DNA from: a bacterium
GTDB lineage: Bacteria; BMS3Abin14
Direction of reading: 5' to 3'
Assembly: GCA_020350725.1 (NCBI GenBank)
Contig: CP070719.1
Location: 1,583,865-1,647,864 of the forward strand
Length of the DNA stretch: 64,000 bases
A model generated the notes under the pieces. The model was not told the origin of the DNA. It saw nothing but the letters and a program-made list of their open reading frames with translations, and searched no databases. Position numbers and translations under genes: made by a program. Shown here in pieces: positions 1 through 8,587 of this stretch; the first letter of the stretch is position 1; every line of letters starts with the position of its first letter.

Positions 1-2
1 AC

Positions 3-545
3 ATCATAAGATACATCATGAACAACACCAGAATGGTTAAGATCGGAACGACCCAGGCCCAGCGGACCCTCTATTTTCAGATGGGACGGGAAAGAGAGCG
101 GCTCAGGCGGATGGGGATCGAGCCCGACAGCAAGGCCATTGCCAAATCCCTGAGCGTCAAGGAGTCGGAAGTGGAAGAGATGGCAAAGCGTTTGCGGGGG
201 GGCGACGTATCCCTGGACGCGACGCTGGGGGGTATGGACAGCGATTTTACCCTTCTCGAAGCCCTTCCGGCTCCCCAGCCGGGCGCCGACGAGATCGTGG
301 CAGACGCACAGGCCAGGAGCGTGTACCTCGAGAAACTGGCCGAATATGTGGCGGGACTTTCGGAAAGGGACAAAAAGATCTTCACTTCCCGGTGGATGAG
401 GGACGACCCGCTCACCCTCCAGGAGATCGGGGAGCAGTTGGGCGTCACTCGGGAGAGGGTTCGTCAGCTGGAGGCAAGAATTCTGAAGAACCTGAGAAAG
501 CACCTTGAGGGAGAGGGACTCAGTGCGGAAGACTTTTTCGCATAG
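3..545 (+). CDS. rpoH: RNA polymerase heat-shock sigma factor, C-terminal part (5' end outside window)
   Basis: Alternative sigma factor of the sigma-70 family that directs RNA polymerase to heat-shock promoters. The frame is open from base 3 and reads an IIRYIMNNTRMVKIGTTQAQ segment, which matches the end of region 2 of sigma-32 (RNWRIVKVATTKAQR in E. coli, from memory), so the ATG at 18 is internal and roughly the first 100 residues lie upstream of the window. Region 3 follows, and the C-terminal helix-turn-helix of region 4.2 is clear (LTLQEIGEQLGVTRERVRQL). The downstream degP overlaps its 3' end, which fits a shared protein-quality-control role. Assignment to RpoH rather than another group 3 sigma rests on the KIGTTQAQR segment. 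Confidence 0.88.
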   Translation: MIRYIMNNTRMVKIGTTQAQRTLYFQMGRERERLRRMGIEPDSKAIAKSLSVKESEVEEMAKRLRGGDVSLDATLGGMDSDFTLLEALPAPQPGADEIVADAQARSVYLEKLAEYVAGLSERDKKIFTSRWMRDDPLTLQEIGEQLGVTRERVRQLEARILKNLRKHLEGEGLSAEDFFA

Positions 546-1998
546 GGCCATTACAGGGCAGAGGGCCGCCTTTCAAATCCTGGTCCTGGCCGGAGCGTTC
601 CTGCTCGGGGTATCTATCAACGGCCAGACGTGGGCCGACGACTTGGCATCCCTCCGGGAAACCAGTGACGCTTTCGTGCAGATCAGCAGAAAGGTCACGC
701 CTTCTGTGGTGAATATCAAGACCTTCCGAAAGGTCGGGGGCCGGGGATATGACCTCAGCGACAGGGTTTTCGGCGACATGCTCGAGCCCTTCAGAGAATT
801 CTTCGGCCGGGATTTTACCGAAAGGTTTTTCGGTACTCCCGATGAAAGAATGGTCCAGCAGGGCCTCGGATCGGGAGTCATCGTCAGGGACGAAGGAGTC
901 ATCCTGACGAACAACCACGTGATCCGAGGTGCGGATGAGATCCTCGTGACCCTCGGAGACAGGACGGAGCTCAAAGCCCGGGTGATCGGGAGCGATCCCA
1001 GGACCGACATCGCTGTCCTCAGGCTTCCGGAGGGAACCTATCCTTCCGCCGTGCTCGGCGACTCGGACGCCATCGAGGTCGGTGAGTGGGTGATCGCCAT
1101 CGGAAACCCCTTCGGCCTCGGTCAGAGCGTCACCGTGGGGGTGGTGAGCGCCAAGGGGAGAGCCAACGTGGGTGTGGCGGACCTGGAGGATTTTATCCAG
1201 ACGGACGCAGCCATCAACCCGGGCAACAGCGGCGGCCCGCTGATCGATCTGGACGGCAGGATTGTGGGTATCAACACGGCCATTTTCAGCCGCAGTGGAG
1301 GATATCAGGGAATCGGTTTCGCCGTACCCGTCAATATGGCCAGGGCCGTCATGAAGAGTCTCCTCAAGACCGGCCGAATCGTCCGTTCGGACCTCGGGAT
1401 AAGGGTTCAGGGTGCCACGGAAGCTCTCCTCACCGCCCTCGGGGCTGGCCGCACCAGCGGCGTGATCGTCAGTGAGGTCATCCCCCAGGGGGTCGGTGAT
1501 GAGGCGGGTATCCTCAGGGGCGATCTGATCACCCGAATCAAGGGCCGGGAGATCCGGGACACCGATTCCTACTACCGTATCGTCAGCCTGCTTCCCATAG
1601 GGGAGGAGGTGCCGGTGGTGGTCATGCGGGACGGACTTCCATTGACGGTTATGGTCAAGGTGGGAGAACTACCCTCCCGTCCCCAGGACACGTCCATTAG
1701 ACTGCGAACGGCCCTGGGTTTCTCCGTCGAGGAGCTCACCGAGGAAAATGCGGAGAGGTTGGGGTACCGGTACGACAGCGGGGTCCTGATAACCAGGGTT
1801 GTGCGGATGGGTCAGGCTGACCGGTCCGGCCTTGAGCCGGGGGATCTCATCATCGGTTTGAACGACGCCCGGTCTCCCGACCTGGATACCTTCCGTGAGT
1901 TGTTCGAGGGCATTGACTGGGGAGAAGAAGTCAGATTGGTCGTCAAGAGGGCCGGCAGGACCTTCACGGTGACCATGGTCCTCAGGCAGGAGGGTTAG
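523..1998 (+). CDS. degP: Periplasmic serine protease DegP/HtrA (Do family)
   Basis: Periplasmic chaperone-protease that degrades misfolded envelope proteins. The start chosen is the GTG at 523, which has a GAGGGAGAGG ribosome binding site 6 bases upstream; a TTG at 505 is an alternative. With the GTG start the protein has 491 residues, an N-terminal signal segment (about residues 16-38), a trypsin-like domain with the full catalytic triad His132 (TNNHVI), Asp162 (TDIAVL) and Ser236 (GNSGGPL), then two PDZ domains. Length and layout are normal for the family. The start lies inside the last 23 bases of rpoH, so the two are probably translationally coupled and co-expressed under heat or envelope stress. 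Confidence 0.93.
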   Translation: MRKTFSHRAITGQRAAFQILVLAGAFLLGVSINGQTWADDLASLRETSDAFVQISRKVTPSVVNIKTFRKVGGRGYDLSDRVFGDMLEPFREFFGRDFTERFFGTPDERMVQQGLGSGVIVRDEGVILTNNHVIRGADEILVTLGDRTELKARVIGSDPRTDIAVLRLPEGTYPSAVLGDSDAIEVGEWVIAIGNPFGLGQSVTVGVVSAKGRANVGVADLEDFIQTDAAINPGNSGGPLIDLDGRIVGINTAIFSRSGGYQGIGFAVPVNMARAVMKSLLKTGRIVRSDLGIRVQGATEALLTALGAGRTSGVIVSEVIPQGVGDEAGILRGDLITRIKGREIRDTDSYYRIVSLLPIGEEVPVVVMRDGLPLTVMVKVGELPSRPQDTSIRLRTALGFSVEELTEENAERLGYRYDSGVLITRVVRMGQADRSGLEPGDLIIGLNDARSPDLDTFRELFEGIDWGEEVRLVVKRAGRTFTVTMVLRQEG

Positions 1999-2104
1999 GG
2001 CCAACGACCGAGGCCGGAAGGGTCCAGCGCCCAGAGACCGGAGAGGGCTCTGGACATGGCGGTACGAGGATGCGGGGACAAGGGGATGAACAGACAGGAG
2101 AAAG

Positions 2105-2216
2105 AGTTCCATATTCCATGTTTCAAACGTGGCCTGGCAACCGGGAACGGGAGATTGAGCACCATCCTCCTGGAATCTGGACCGGGTGTCCGGATAGTGG
2201 AGTGTGGAATTCGGAT
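2105..2216. repeat. Degenerate 7-bp tandem repeat array between degP and the ABC genes
   Basis: Read in steps of seven this spacer gives gagttcc, atattcc, atgtttc ... then tggaatc, tggaccg, ggtgtcc, ggatagt, ggagtgt, ggaattc. Words share positions but drift in sequence. The 63-codon open frame across this region (2056-2247) has no ribosome binding site and reads through the array, so I do not call it a gene. Confidence 0.6.
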
Positions 2217-2243
2217 TAAAATGAGCAGAGGACCTGACTCTTC

Positions 2244-3008
2244 ATGATCTCAATCAGGGGCATGACCAAATTCTACGGCTCATTCGAGGCGGTTCACGAC
2301 CTGAACCTCGAGGTTCGGTCGGGTGAGGTCTTCGGCTTTCTCGGGCCCAACGGTGCCGGTAAGACGACCACCATCCGCGTCCTCGCGGGGCTTCTTCCCC
2401 CGACGGAGGGGCAGGTTGTCGTGGCCGGCAAGGACGTGGTCAAAGAGCCCCTGATGGCCAAGTCCGCTACGGGATTCATACCCGACACACCTTTCCTGTT
2501 CGAGAGATTGACGGGGAGGGAGTTCATCCGGTTCTCGGGCCGACTGTACGGGATGTCCGCAGCGGAACTGGACAGGGAGGGAGAGCGGCAGCTGGAATTT
2601 TTCGAACTCACCGAGTGGGCGAACCAACTTATCGAGGGCTATTCCCACGGCATGAAGAAGCGTCTCGCCATGGCTGCTTCACTCCTTCACAGCCCGGAGG
2701 TGATCATCGTGGACGAGCCCATGGTAGGATTGGACCCGCTGGGTGCGAGGAAAGTCCGGAACCTCTTCCGGCAGCTGGCGGAAAGCGGAGTGACCGTCTT
2801 TCTGACCACTCACGAACTTTCCACGGCCGAGGCCGTGTGCGACAGGATGGCCATCATCCATCACGGCAGGCTTGCGGCCCTGGGCACCGTAGAGGAGCTG
2901 GCGGCACGGGCAATGTCCCCGGGTTCCCCCCTGGAGGAGATCTTCCTCCGCCTGACCATCGAAGGGGCCGCCCACGATCACGGAATGGCGACCAATGGCG
3001 TCCCTTAG
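2244..3008 (+). CDS. ABC transporter ATP-binding protein (ABC-2 exporter type)
   Basis: Cytoplasmic ATPase that powers an export permease. 254 residues. Walker A is GPNGAGKTT at residues 34-42, the signature region is YSHGMKKRLAMA in place of the usual LSGGQ, Walker B with catalytic Glu is VIIVDEPMVGLD, and the switch His sits in TTHELSTAE. An AGAGGA ribosome binding site precedes the ATG. The 3' end overlaps the next gene, a large permease, by 14 bases, so this is a two-gene transporter. The closest families by eye are NatA/CcmA-like ATPases; the substrate cannot be told from sequence. Confidence 0.85.
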   Translation: MISIRGMTKFYGSFEAVHDLNLEVRSGEVFGFLGPNGAGKTTTIRVLAGLLPPTEGQVVVAGKDVVKEPLMAKSATGFIPDTPFLFERLTGREFIRFSGRLYGMSAAELDREGERQLEFFELTEWANQLIEGYSHGMKKRLAMAASLLHSPEVIIVDEPMVGLDPLGARKVRNLFRQLAESGVTVFLTTHELSTAEAVCDRMAIIHHGRLAALGTVEELAARAMSPGSPLEEIFLRLTIEGAAHDHGMATNGVP

Positions 3009-4692
3009 AAGGGTGGGTTTCGTTCGTTCACTGTCCCTTCTCCTCGGTTATCGGGTCAGGGAATTCCTAAACCTTTTTCTGTTCAGGGGGAGAAGGATCT
3101 GGGGGTGGAGCGCCTCCGTCCTTCTTCTCGGAGTTCTCTTCATCTGGTTCGATTATCTATTCTTTGCCAAACTCATCGTCGCCATCCAGGAGAGATTGGA
3201 GTTCCTCGCCCCGTACATGCTCCAGCAATTGATCCATACCCTCTTTCTCTCCTTTTTCGGGCTCCTCGCTCTGTCCAGCATGGCTTCGGCCGTATCGGGA
3301 TACTACATGAGCAGGGAGATACCTTTCCTGATAACCACTCCTGTCTCGCCGACAGCTTTCATCCTTCAGAGATCCTGGCTTGTTTTTATGCAGAGTGCCT
3401 GGATGATCCTGGTCTTCGGGACGCCGCCCTTTTTCGCCTACGCCAATCGTCTCGGCCTCGGCCGTGACTTCATCACAGGGTGGTTCCCCGTGTTCCTGCT
3501 GCTGGTCCTCATTCCGGTCCTCATCGGTTCCGCTCTGGCCATTGTCCTGATGAGCATCCTGCCCGCTTCACGGGTGAGTCAGACCCTCAGTTTTCTCAGC
3601 CTTGCCGTCGGGGCGCTGATCGTCATCCTGTTCAGGATGAGCCGGCCGGAGCGCCTCTTCATGGACGTTCCGGAGGAACAGGTCATGGACTTCGTGAGAG
3701 CCATGTCCGTCCCCGAATCGCCCCTCATGCCGACGAGCTGGGCTACGGCAGCGGTTGTCAATCTCGGTCTGGACGGGAGCAGGGATATCTATTTTCTCAA
3801 TCTCCTGTATCTGGTCGCTGCCGCGGCCGGGTGCGCCCTGCTCTTCTACATCGTGTTCCGCCTGCTTTACTGGAGGGGCCTCTCCTCCATTGAGGAGGGA
3901 CGTATAAGGAAAAGCCCTGGAAGCATCACTCGAATGGAATCTTCAGCTGAGAGGCTGCCGCCCGTCATAGGGTCCTACCTGATCAAGGACATCCTGATCT
4001 TTGTCAGGGATCCCGCCCGGTGGACCCAGCTTTTCCTCCTGGTGGCCCTAGTGGTCCTCTATGTCTACAATGCGCGCAGTTTCCCCATGGGCGGTTATTT
4101 CTACCGGAACCTGGTGGCCTTCCTCAACCTGGCCATCAGCGGTTTCGTCCTCTCGGCCCTGTGTGTGAGGTTTGTCTTCCCGTCCGTGAGCCTCGAGGGG
4201 CGGAGCCTCTGGGTGACCATGGCGGCACCTGTGCCCATGAGGAAATTTTTTCTGGCTAAATACATCTTTGCCTCCATTCCCCTGTGCCTGATCTCGCTCC
4301 TCCTCTCCCTCTCCACCAACCTGGTCATGCGGGTTGACGGTCATATGATCGTTCTCTTTACGGGGGCCTCCCTGGCCATGGCCCTTGCCCTGGTTGGACT
4401 GAACCTGGGGCTGGGGGCCGTCTTTCCCCATTTCCGATATGAGAACGAGGCCCAGATACCGGCCTCCCCAGGCGGCGTGATCGCCATGATCCTGAGCCTC
4501 ACCTACGTGGGTTTTATGGTCATATTCCTGGCCGCCCCCGTCTACAGGTTCTTTGCCGAGCCGATGGGCATGTCAGCCCTGACTCGGGGCGACTCTATTG
4601 CCGGGCTGACAGGTGCCGCCGTCCTCTCTGTGGTAACCGCCATAGTGCCTGTGGGTATGGGATTGAACAGGGTCGGGCATTGGGAGAAGTGA
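2995..4692 (+). CDS. ABC-2-type membrane permease, putative exporter
   Basis: Integral membrane partner of the preceding ATPase. 565 residues with about ten to twelve hydrophobic segments in two halves, separated by a polar stretch near residues 295-320 (EEGRIRKSPGSITRMESSAERLP). The doubled layout suggests that a single chain forms the whole channel. The N-terminus is basic and cytoplasmic (RRVGFVRSL...RVREFL). Start ATG 2995 lies within the end of the ATPase gene, which implies translational coupling. It resembles the uncharacterised putative ABC exporter family; no substrate-specific motif is visible. Confidence 0.75.
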   Translation: MASLRRVGFVRSLSLLLGYRVREFLNLFLFRGRRIWGWSASVLLLGVLFIWFDYLFFAKLIVAIQERLEFLAPYMLQQLIHTLFLSFFGLLALSSMASAVSGYYMSREIPFLITTPVSPTAFILQRSWLVFMQSAWMILVFGTPPFFAYANRLGLGRDFITGWFPVFLLLVLIPVLIGSALAIVLMSILPASRVSQTLSFLSLAVGALIVILFRMSRPERLFMDVPEEQVMDFVRAMSVPESPLMPTSWATAAVVNLGLDGSRDIYFLNLLYLVAAAAGCALLFYIVFRLLYWRGLSSIEEGRIRKSPGSITRMESSAERLPPVIGSYLIKDILIFVRDPARWTQLFLLVALVVLYVYNARSFPMGGYFYRNLVAFLNLAISGFVLSALCVRFVFPSVSLEGRSLWVTMAAPVPMRKFFLAKYIFASIPLCLISLLLSLSTNLVMRVDGHMIVLFTGASLAMALALVGLNLGLGAVFPHFRYENEAQIPASPGGVIAMILSLTYVGFMVIFLAAPVYRFFAEPMGMSALTRGDSIAGLTGAAVLSVVTAIVPVGMGLNRVGHWEK

Positions 4693-4739
4693 CAGGCCAA
4701 GTGGGATGCTCCATGAGTAATTTCCCAGAGTACAGAACG

Positions 4740-4792
4740 GCCTGAATTTTCAAAATCCTGGATCAGAGACCGGATTCAGAATCCACCTGACC
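4740..4792. repeat. Short degenerate 7-bp repeat array
   Basis: Heptads ctgaatt, ttcaaaa, tcctgga, tcagaga, ccggatt, cagaatc, cacctga lie in the 258-base spacer between the permease and the next membrane-protein gene. The rest of that spacer holds no convincing gene: the 63-codon frame at 4851-5042 overlaps the next coding region and lacks a ribosome binding site. Confidence 0.45.
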
Positions 4793-4950
4793 AGTGCCCG
4801 GAACATCCTTCCCTATTTGACTAAATTCCGGGTTTGAGATAAACCTCCCTTTGTCGAAGAGGGTTAAGTTAGGCATCTTGAACGGAGGTCATGGAAAGTG
4901 GCCCACAGTCATCAAGCCCTGGATCAAGATGTCCCTGTTGAAAAATACCA

Positions 4951-5622
4951 ATGACAGAAGGAACCAACAATCCTCTCAAGGCTACCATGATCGTGCTGGC
5001 GATCGTGTGTTGTTTTGCCTCCGCGACGTTCATCCTGGATGACGAGACAGTCTTGGCAATCGTTCAAGAGGGTGGGCCTGTGGAAACGGCCTCTGCCGTG
5101 TTTCATCTCACGGGAGCGGTTCTGGCGGCCTTTCTCTCCTTTCGATTTGTCTGGAGGAGAGGGCTTCTATTGTCAATGTGTCTTCTTTTAATGGGCTTAA
5201 GGGAACTCGACTTCCATGTCAAATTCACTACCATGGGGATTTATAAGCAAAACTTTTTTACCAGTCCTGAAGTCCCTTTGATCGAGAAAACCATTGTTAC
5301 TGTTATTCATCTCCTGACAGTCATTCTGGTGATCTTCGTCATTCACTTCTTCCGCCGTTCGCTTGTGGATGGTATTAGAAACCATCGCTCCTACACCGTC
5401 ACGACGCTGGCAGCTCTTCTTCTTCTTCCTTTCAGCAAATTATTGGATTCTGGCATCACCTTCCTCACCCATGACATGAGCTTGGAACTCCCCGTGCGCA
5501 TTAGGCTCTCCTGGGCGGTTCTGGAGGAGACGATCGAAATGGGGCTCGCGCTTCTGTTTGTCGTTGCTTTAGTTCAATGGTGGATGGCTCTTCGAGGCGA
5601 AGCTCTGGAGACGCAGTCCTAG
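4951..5622 (+). CDS. Multi-pass membrane protein of unknown function
   Basis: I do not recognise the family. 223 residues with about six hydrophobic helices (near residues 10-30, 45-65, 70-85, 110-135, 150-170 and 190-212). Conserved-looking polar features between helices include DDETVLAIVQEGGPVETAS after helix 1, RELDFHVKFT after helix 3 and WAVLEETIEMG before the last helix. The acidic EGGPVE and EET motifs could be functional. Codon choice is visibly richer in A and T than in the flanking genes, which hints at transfer or relaxed selection. The ribosome binding site before ATG 4951 is weak. Confidence 0.7.
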   Translation: MTEGTNNPLKATMIVLAIVCCFASATFILDDETVLAIVQEGGPVETASAVFHLTGAVLAAFLSFRFVWRRGLLLSMCLLLMGLRELDFHVKFTTMGIYKQNFFTSPEVPLIEKTIVTVIHLLTVILVIFVIHFFRRSLVDGIRNHRSYTVTTLAALLLLPFSKLLDSGITFLTHDMSLELPVRIRLSWAVLEETIEMGLALLFVVALVQWWMALRGEALETQS

Positions 5623-5626
5623 GGCC

Positions 5627-5794
5627 ATGAAGAAAAAAACCCTGGAAGAGCAAGACGGACTCAACTGCCATCCATCTCTTTTTCGATTAGCCAATAGATA
5701 CGGGAAGGGACCCCTTGTCGGGTATGAAATGTCGGTGACGGGATGTCAGGACAAGCCCTCAGCTATCAGCCGCAAAATGCTTGATTCCGTTTGA
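5627..5794 (+). CDS. Candidate small protein, 55 residues
   Basis: A short open frame begins ATGAAGAAAAAAACC only 4 bases after the stop of the membrane-protein gene, so it could be translated by coupling. The product has a basic start, two cysteines (NCHP and TGCQ) and no membrane segment. Its base composition is as A/T-rich as the gene before it. No own ribosome binding site is seen and no family is recognised, so it may be chance. Confidence 0.25.
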   Translation: MKKKTLEEQDGLNCHPSLFRLANRYGKGPLVGYEMSVTGCQDKPSAISRKMLDSV

Positions 5795-5850
5795 CCAAAC
5801 ACCCAACCGGGGTTGGCCTGCCAAGGGCAGAGGGGAGAAGATCCGTCGTT

Positions 5851-6246
5851 ATGGGCGTTTCGGATGCTGACAGAAGGAACCTCTTGGCACTGCTGGACCG
5901 GCTTGCTGAACTGGAGCCTGAAGAGCTGCTTGACCATTTCACAACAGAAAATATTCAGGCTGTCAGAAGGGCGATCGAAGAGATCAAGGGAGATGTGACC
6001 ATCGAGGCCACGATCTCCAGCCGGCGCTTCGTGGCGATCGTAAGGGAACTCAGTGAGGCGAAATCGATCTGGTCCGAGAAATGGAGCCAGACCATGAAAA
6101 CGGTGGATGAACTATCGGGTAAAGGCAAGGAGGATCAGGCGTTGACAGTCCTGAGGGGATTTATCCGCTTCTGCCCATCGCCTTACTACCGCGCTCTGGG
6201 GAAGAAAATCCTGCGGAAGATGGAAGAGGAGGAGGAAATCCAATGA
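5851..6246 (+). CDS. Conserved-looking hypothetical protein
   Basis: Family not recognised. The start is taken at ATG 5851 because an AGGGGAGA ribosome binding site lies about 11 bases upstream; a TTG at 5791 in the same frame has none. 131 residues, mostly charged alpha-helix: LLALLDRLAELEPEELLDHF at residues 10-29, then VRRAIEEIKGD, then SEAKSIWSEKWSQTMKTVDEL, ending in a run of acidic residues. No signal peptide, membrane segment or cysteine cluster is seen apart from one Cys in RFCPSPYY. Probably a soluble helical protein. Confidence 0.6.
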   Translation: MGVSDADRRNLLALLDRLAELEPEELLDHFTTENIQAVRRAIEEIKGDVTIEATISSRRFVAIVRELSEAKSIWSEKWSQTMKTVDELSGKGKEDQALTVLRGFIRFCPSPYYRALGKKILRKMEEEEEIQ

Positions 6247-6254
6247 GCCAGAAT

Positions 6255-6273
6255 CCGGAAAGATAGTTTCCGG
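6255..6273. terminator. Perfect hairpin between convergent genes
   Basis: CCGGAAA and TTTCCGG arms of 7 bases around a 5-base loop, directly after the 131-residue gene and facing the chorismate mutase gene. There is no U-run, so it is at best a weak terminator. A 12-base palindrome GAGTCGCGACTC follows at 6303-6314. Confidence 0.35.
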
Positions 6274-6441
6274 GCAACCGTTCCCAATCGGGGTACCGCC
6301 GAGAGTCGCGACTCCTCATGGCGCATTGGATAATGGACCCGTTCCGCCTCTTCGCCTTCGTCCCATTCCCGAGCTTGCTGAGGGATCGCTCCCCCGGCGG
6401 TTTTTACCGGCTCCCGGATGCCGGCTTCTGACTCCCGCTCT

Positions 6442-6735
6442 TCAGTCCTCTTCCTGCAGCCGTCGGCTTTCCGCCATGATCGTCTCGTATATCCGCACCA
6501 GGGCGTCCGTGTCCATTGGTCCCTCAGCTCCGGCGGCAAGTTTCCTTCTGATCTTGCCCTCCCGGGCGGGGTCCAGAATGGGCATGCCCAGCTCCCTCTT
6601 GACCTCACCGATCTCCTTGGCCAGGGTGGCTCTCTCCTGCAGAAGTTCGATGATCCTGGAGTCGATGTTGTCGATGAAGGACCTTATATTCACCAGACGA
6701 GGGTCCTGATCCTTGTTTTTCCGGTCGCTGCTCAT
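6442..6735 (-). CDS. aroQ: Chorismate mutase, AroQ type
   Basis: Converts chorismate to prephenate for phenylalanine and tyrosine synthesis. 97 residues of all-helical AroQ fold: the N-terminal helix carries RSFIDNIDSRIIELLQERATLAKEIGEVK, followed by LGMPILDPAREGKIRRKL and a C-terminal helix ending YETIMAESRRLQEE. The family residues Arg (DSRI), Arg (QERA), Lys (GEVK) and the D-x-x-RE motif are all present. It is free-standing rather than fused to prephenate dehydratase or DAHP synthase. Its ATG overlaps the nadB stop by 4 bases (ATGA), so the two are translationally coupled although they serve different pathways. Confidence 0.85.
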   Translation of the reverse strand: MSSDRKNKDQDPRLVNIRSFIDNIDSRIIELLQERATLAKEIGEVKRELGMPILDPAREGKIRRKLAAGAEGPMDTDALVRIYETIMAESRRLQEED

Positions 6736-8351
6736 ACGGCCTTCATATCTCTCCTGTTGATGATCGTGTCATGCCTGTAGACTTCATCCGCTTCGGGATA
6801 GTCGAGGGTGAAATGAAGCCCTCGACTTTCCTTCCTCGCCTGGGCGCATTGGACGATCAGGGAGGCTACAGTGACCAGGTTGCGCAGCTCGATGAGTTCC
6901 CTGGTGATCCTGAAATTCCAGTAATACTCCTCCACCTCCCTCTTGAGGAGTTCGATCCTGTTGATGGCCCTTTCCAGTCGCTTGTCGGATCGAACGATCC
7001 CCACATAGTTCCACATGGTTCTTCGGACCTCATCCCAGTTGTGGGAGATCACGACCATCTCGTCCGAGTCCACGGCGTCACCGGGGTCCCAGGACGGAAT
7101 TTCCTCAAGGGGTTCCGTCATCATCCTGTCCCATGAGCGCTGCAGTGATGTGGCGATCCGGTCAGCCATGACGAGTGATTCAAGGAGAGAATTGCTTGCC
7201 AGGCGATTGGCACCATGAAGGCCCGTACAGGCGACCTCACCGCACGCGTACAGTCCGGCAAGGGTGGATCGGCCCTCGAGGTCGGTAACCACACCACCGC
7301 ACAGATAGTGGGCGGCGGGGACCACCGGAAGGGGATCTTTTGTCATGTCGAAACCGTACTGCAGGCACTCCTTGTAGATGTTGGGGAACCTCTCCATTAT
7401 CTCTCTCGCCGGCTTATGGGTGATATCGAGGAGGACGAATTCATCACCTCTTTTCTTGAGCTCGGAGTCGATAGCTCTGGCGACGATGTCACGTGGAGCG
7501 AGGTCCTTCATCGGGTGATAACCTCCCATAAAGGCGCGCCCGTCCACGGTCCTCAGGACCGCTCCCTCGCCCCGCACGGCCTCGCTGATGAGGAAGGACT
7601 TGGCCGCAGGATGGTACAGGCAGGTCGGATGGAACTGAATAAACTCCATGTTGGCGATGTCGGCCCCTGACCGATAGGCCATGGCGATACCCGCCCCGGT
7701 CGCCACGTCGGGATTGCTCGTGTAGAGGTAGACTTTTCCGGCCCCGCCACTGGCGAGCACGACGGCCCTGGCGGACCAGGGGAGGACGTCACCACTCCTG
7801 GCGTCGTGGATATAACAACCGATGCACCGGTCCTGAGCCGGATCCGCGGGCAGCTTTCCGTTTCTCGTCCCGATGGTGACGAGGTTCAGGGCCGTGTGGT
7901 TCTCCAGGAGTTCTATCCTGTCGGACTGGAGGGCTGCTTTCAGGACGGTCCTCTGCACCTCTCTTCCCGTCATATCCTCCGCATGGACGATACGCCGGTG
8001 GGAGTGGCCTCCTTCCCTCCCCAGGTCGAGATCGCCATTGTCCGAGACGCTGAAATGGGCGCCGAGGTTGATCAGGTCCCTGATGGCGCTCGGCCCCTCC
8101 CGGACGATCGTCTCCACGGCCTCTTTCCTGCAGAGACCGGCACCAGCCGTCAGGGTGTCCCGGATGTGGTACTCGAATTTGTCGGCATCATCGAGAACGG
8201 TAGCGATCCCGCCCTGTGCCCGTGATGTGGAGGTGTCGTCGGCAGACTTCTTGGTGACCACCGCGACCCTGGCGAAGGCAGACAGCTTGATCGCCGCCAT
8301 GAGGCCGGCGACGCCGCTGCCGATGACCAGGATGTCACATGTTTTCGTCAT
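6732..8351 (-). CDS. nadB: L-aspartate oxidase
   Basis: Flavoprotein that oxidises L-aspartate to iminoaspartate, the first step of de novo NAD synthesis. 539 residues. An N-terminal FAD-binding Rossmann motif (IGSGVAGLMAAI), the STSRAQGGIATV motif of the succinate dehydrogenase/aspartate oxidase family, the capping domain with HPTCLYHP, and the active-site segment GEVACTGLHGANRLASNSLLESLV are all present. The C-terminal helical domain is complete. The quinolinate synthase and nadC genes are not in the window, but NAD synthetase is (about 30 kb away). It is transcribed away from the 8588 gene across a 236-base spacer. Confidence 0.93.
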   Translation of the reverse strand: MTKTCDILVIGSGVAGLMAAIKLSAFARVAVVTKKSADDTSTSRAQGGIATVLDDADKFEYHIRDTLTAGAGLCRKEAVETIVREGPSAIRDLINLGAHFSVSDNGDLDLGREGGHSHRRIVHAEDMTGREVQRTVLKAALQSDRIELLENHTALNLVTIGTRNGKLPADPAQDRCIGCYIHDARSGDVLPWSARAVVLASGGAGKVYLYTSNPDVATGAGIAMAYRSGADIANMEFIQFHPTCLYHPAAKSFLISEAVRGEGAVLRTVDGRAFMGGYHPMKDLAPRDIVARAIDSELKKRGDEFVLLDITHKPAREIMERFPNIYKECLQYGFDMTKDPLPVVPAAHYLCGGVVTDLEGRSTLAGLYACGEVACTGLHGANRLASNSLLESLVMADRIATSLQRSWDRMMTEPLEEIPSWDPGDAVDSDEMVVISHNWDEVRRTMWNYVGIVRSDKRLERAINRIELLKREVEEYYWNFRITRELIELRNLVTVASLIVQCAQARKESRGLHFTLDYPEADEVYRHDTIINRRDMKAV

Positions 8352-8396
8352 GGATTATGGCCCGGATTCAGGATCTCTCCTGCCAAATTTCAGGTG

Positions 8397-8408
8397 CCAG
8401 GCGCCTGG
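8397..8408. promoter_or_regulatory. 12-base palindrome in the divergent nadB spacer
   Basis: CCAGGCGCCTGG is a perfect palindrome about 45 bases upstream of the nadB start, in the spacer shared with the divergently transcribed gene at 8588. It could be an operator. I cannot match it to a known NAD-pathway repressor site. Confidence 0.25.
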
Positions 8409-8587
8409 TCCGGGGTATTACGCCCCCGAAACCTGGAACTCGGGACAAGAGCACACTATCAGGCTAGCACATAAGATGCTGTCGGAAAAGGCGGACATGT
8501 CGAAAATACGACGCGCTATAGGCCTTGCGCCGACCTGACCCTTCTGGTACAAAAATCTGATGACCAATTCTTTCCGGAGGTGGTTGC

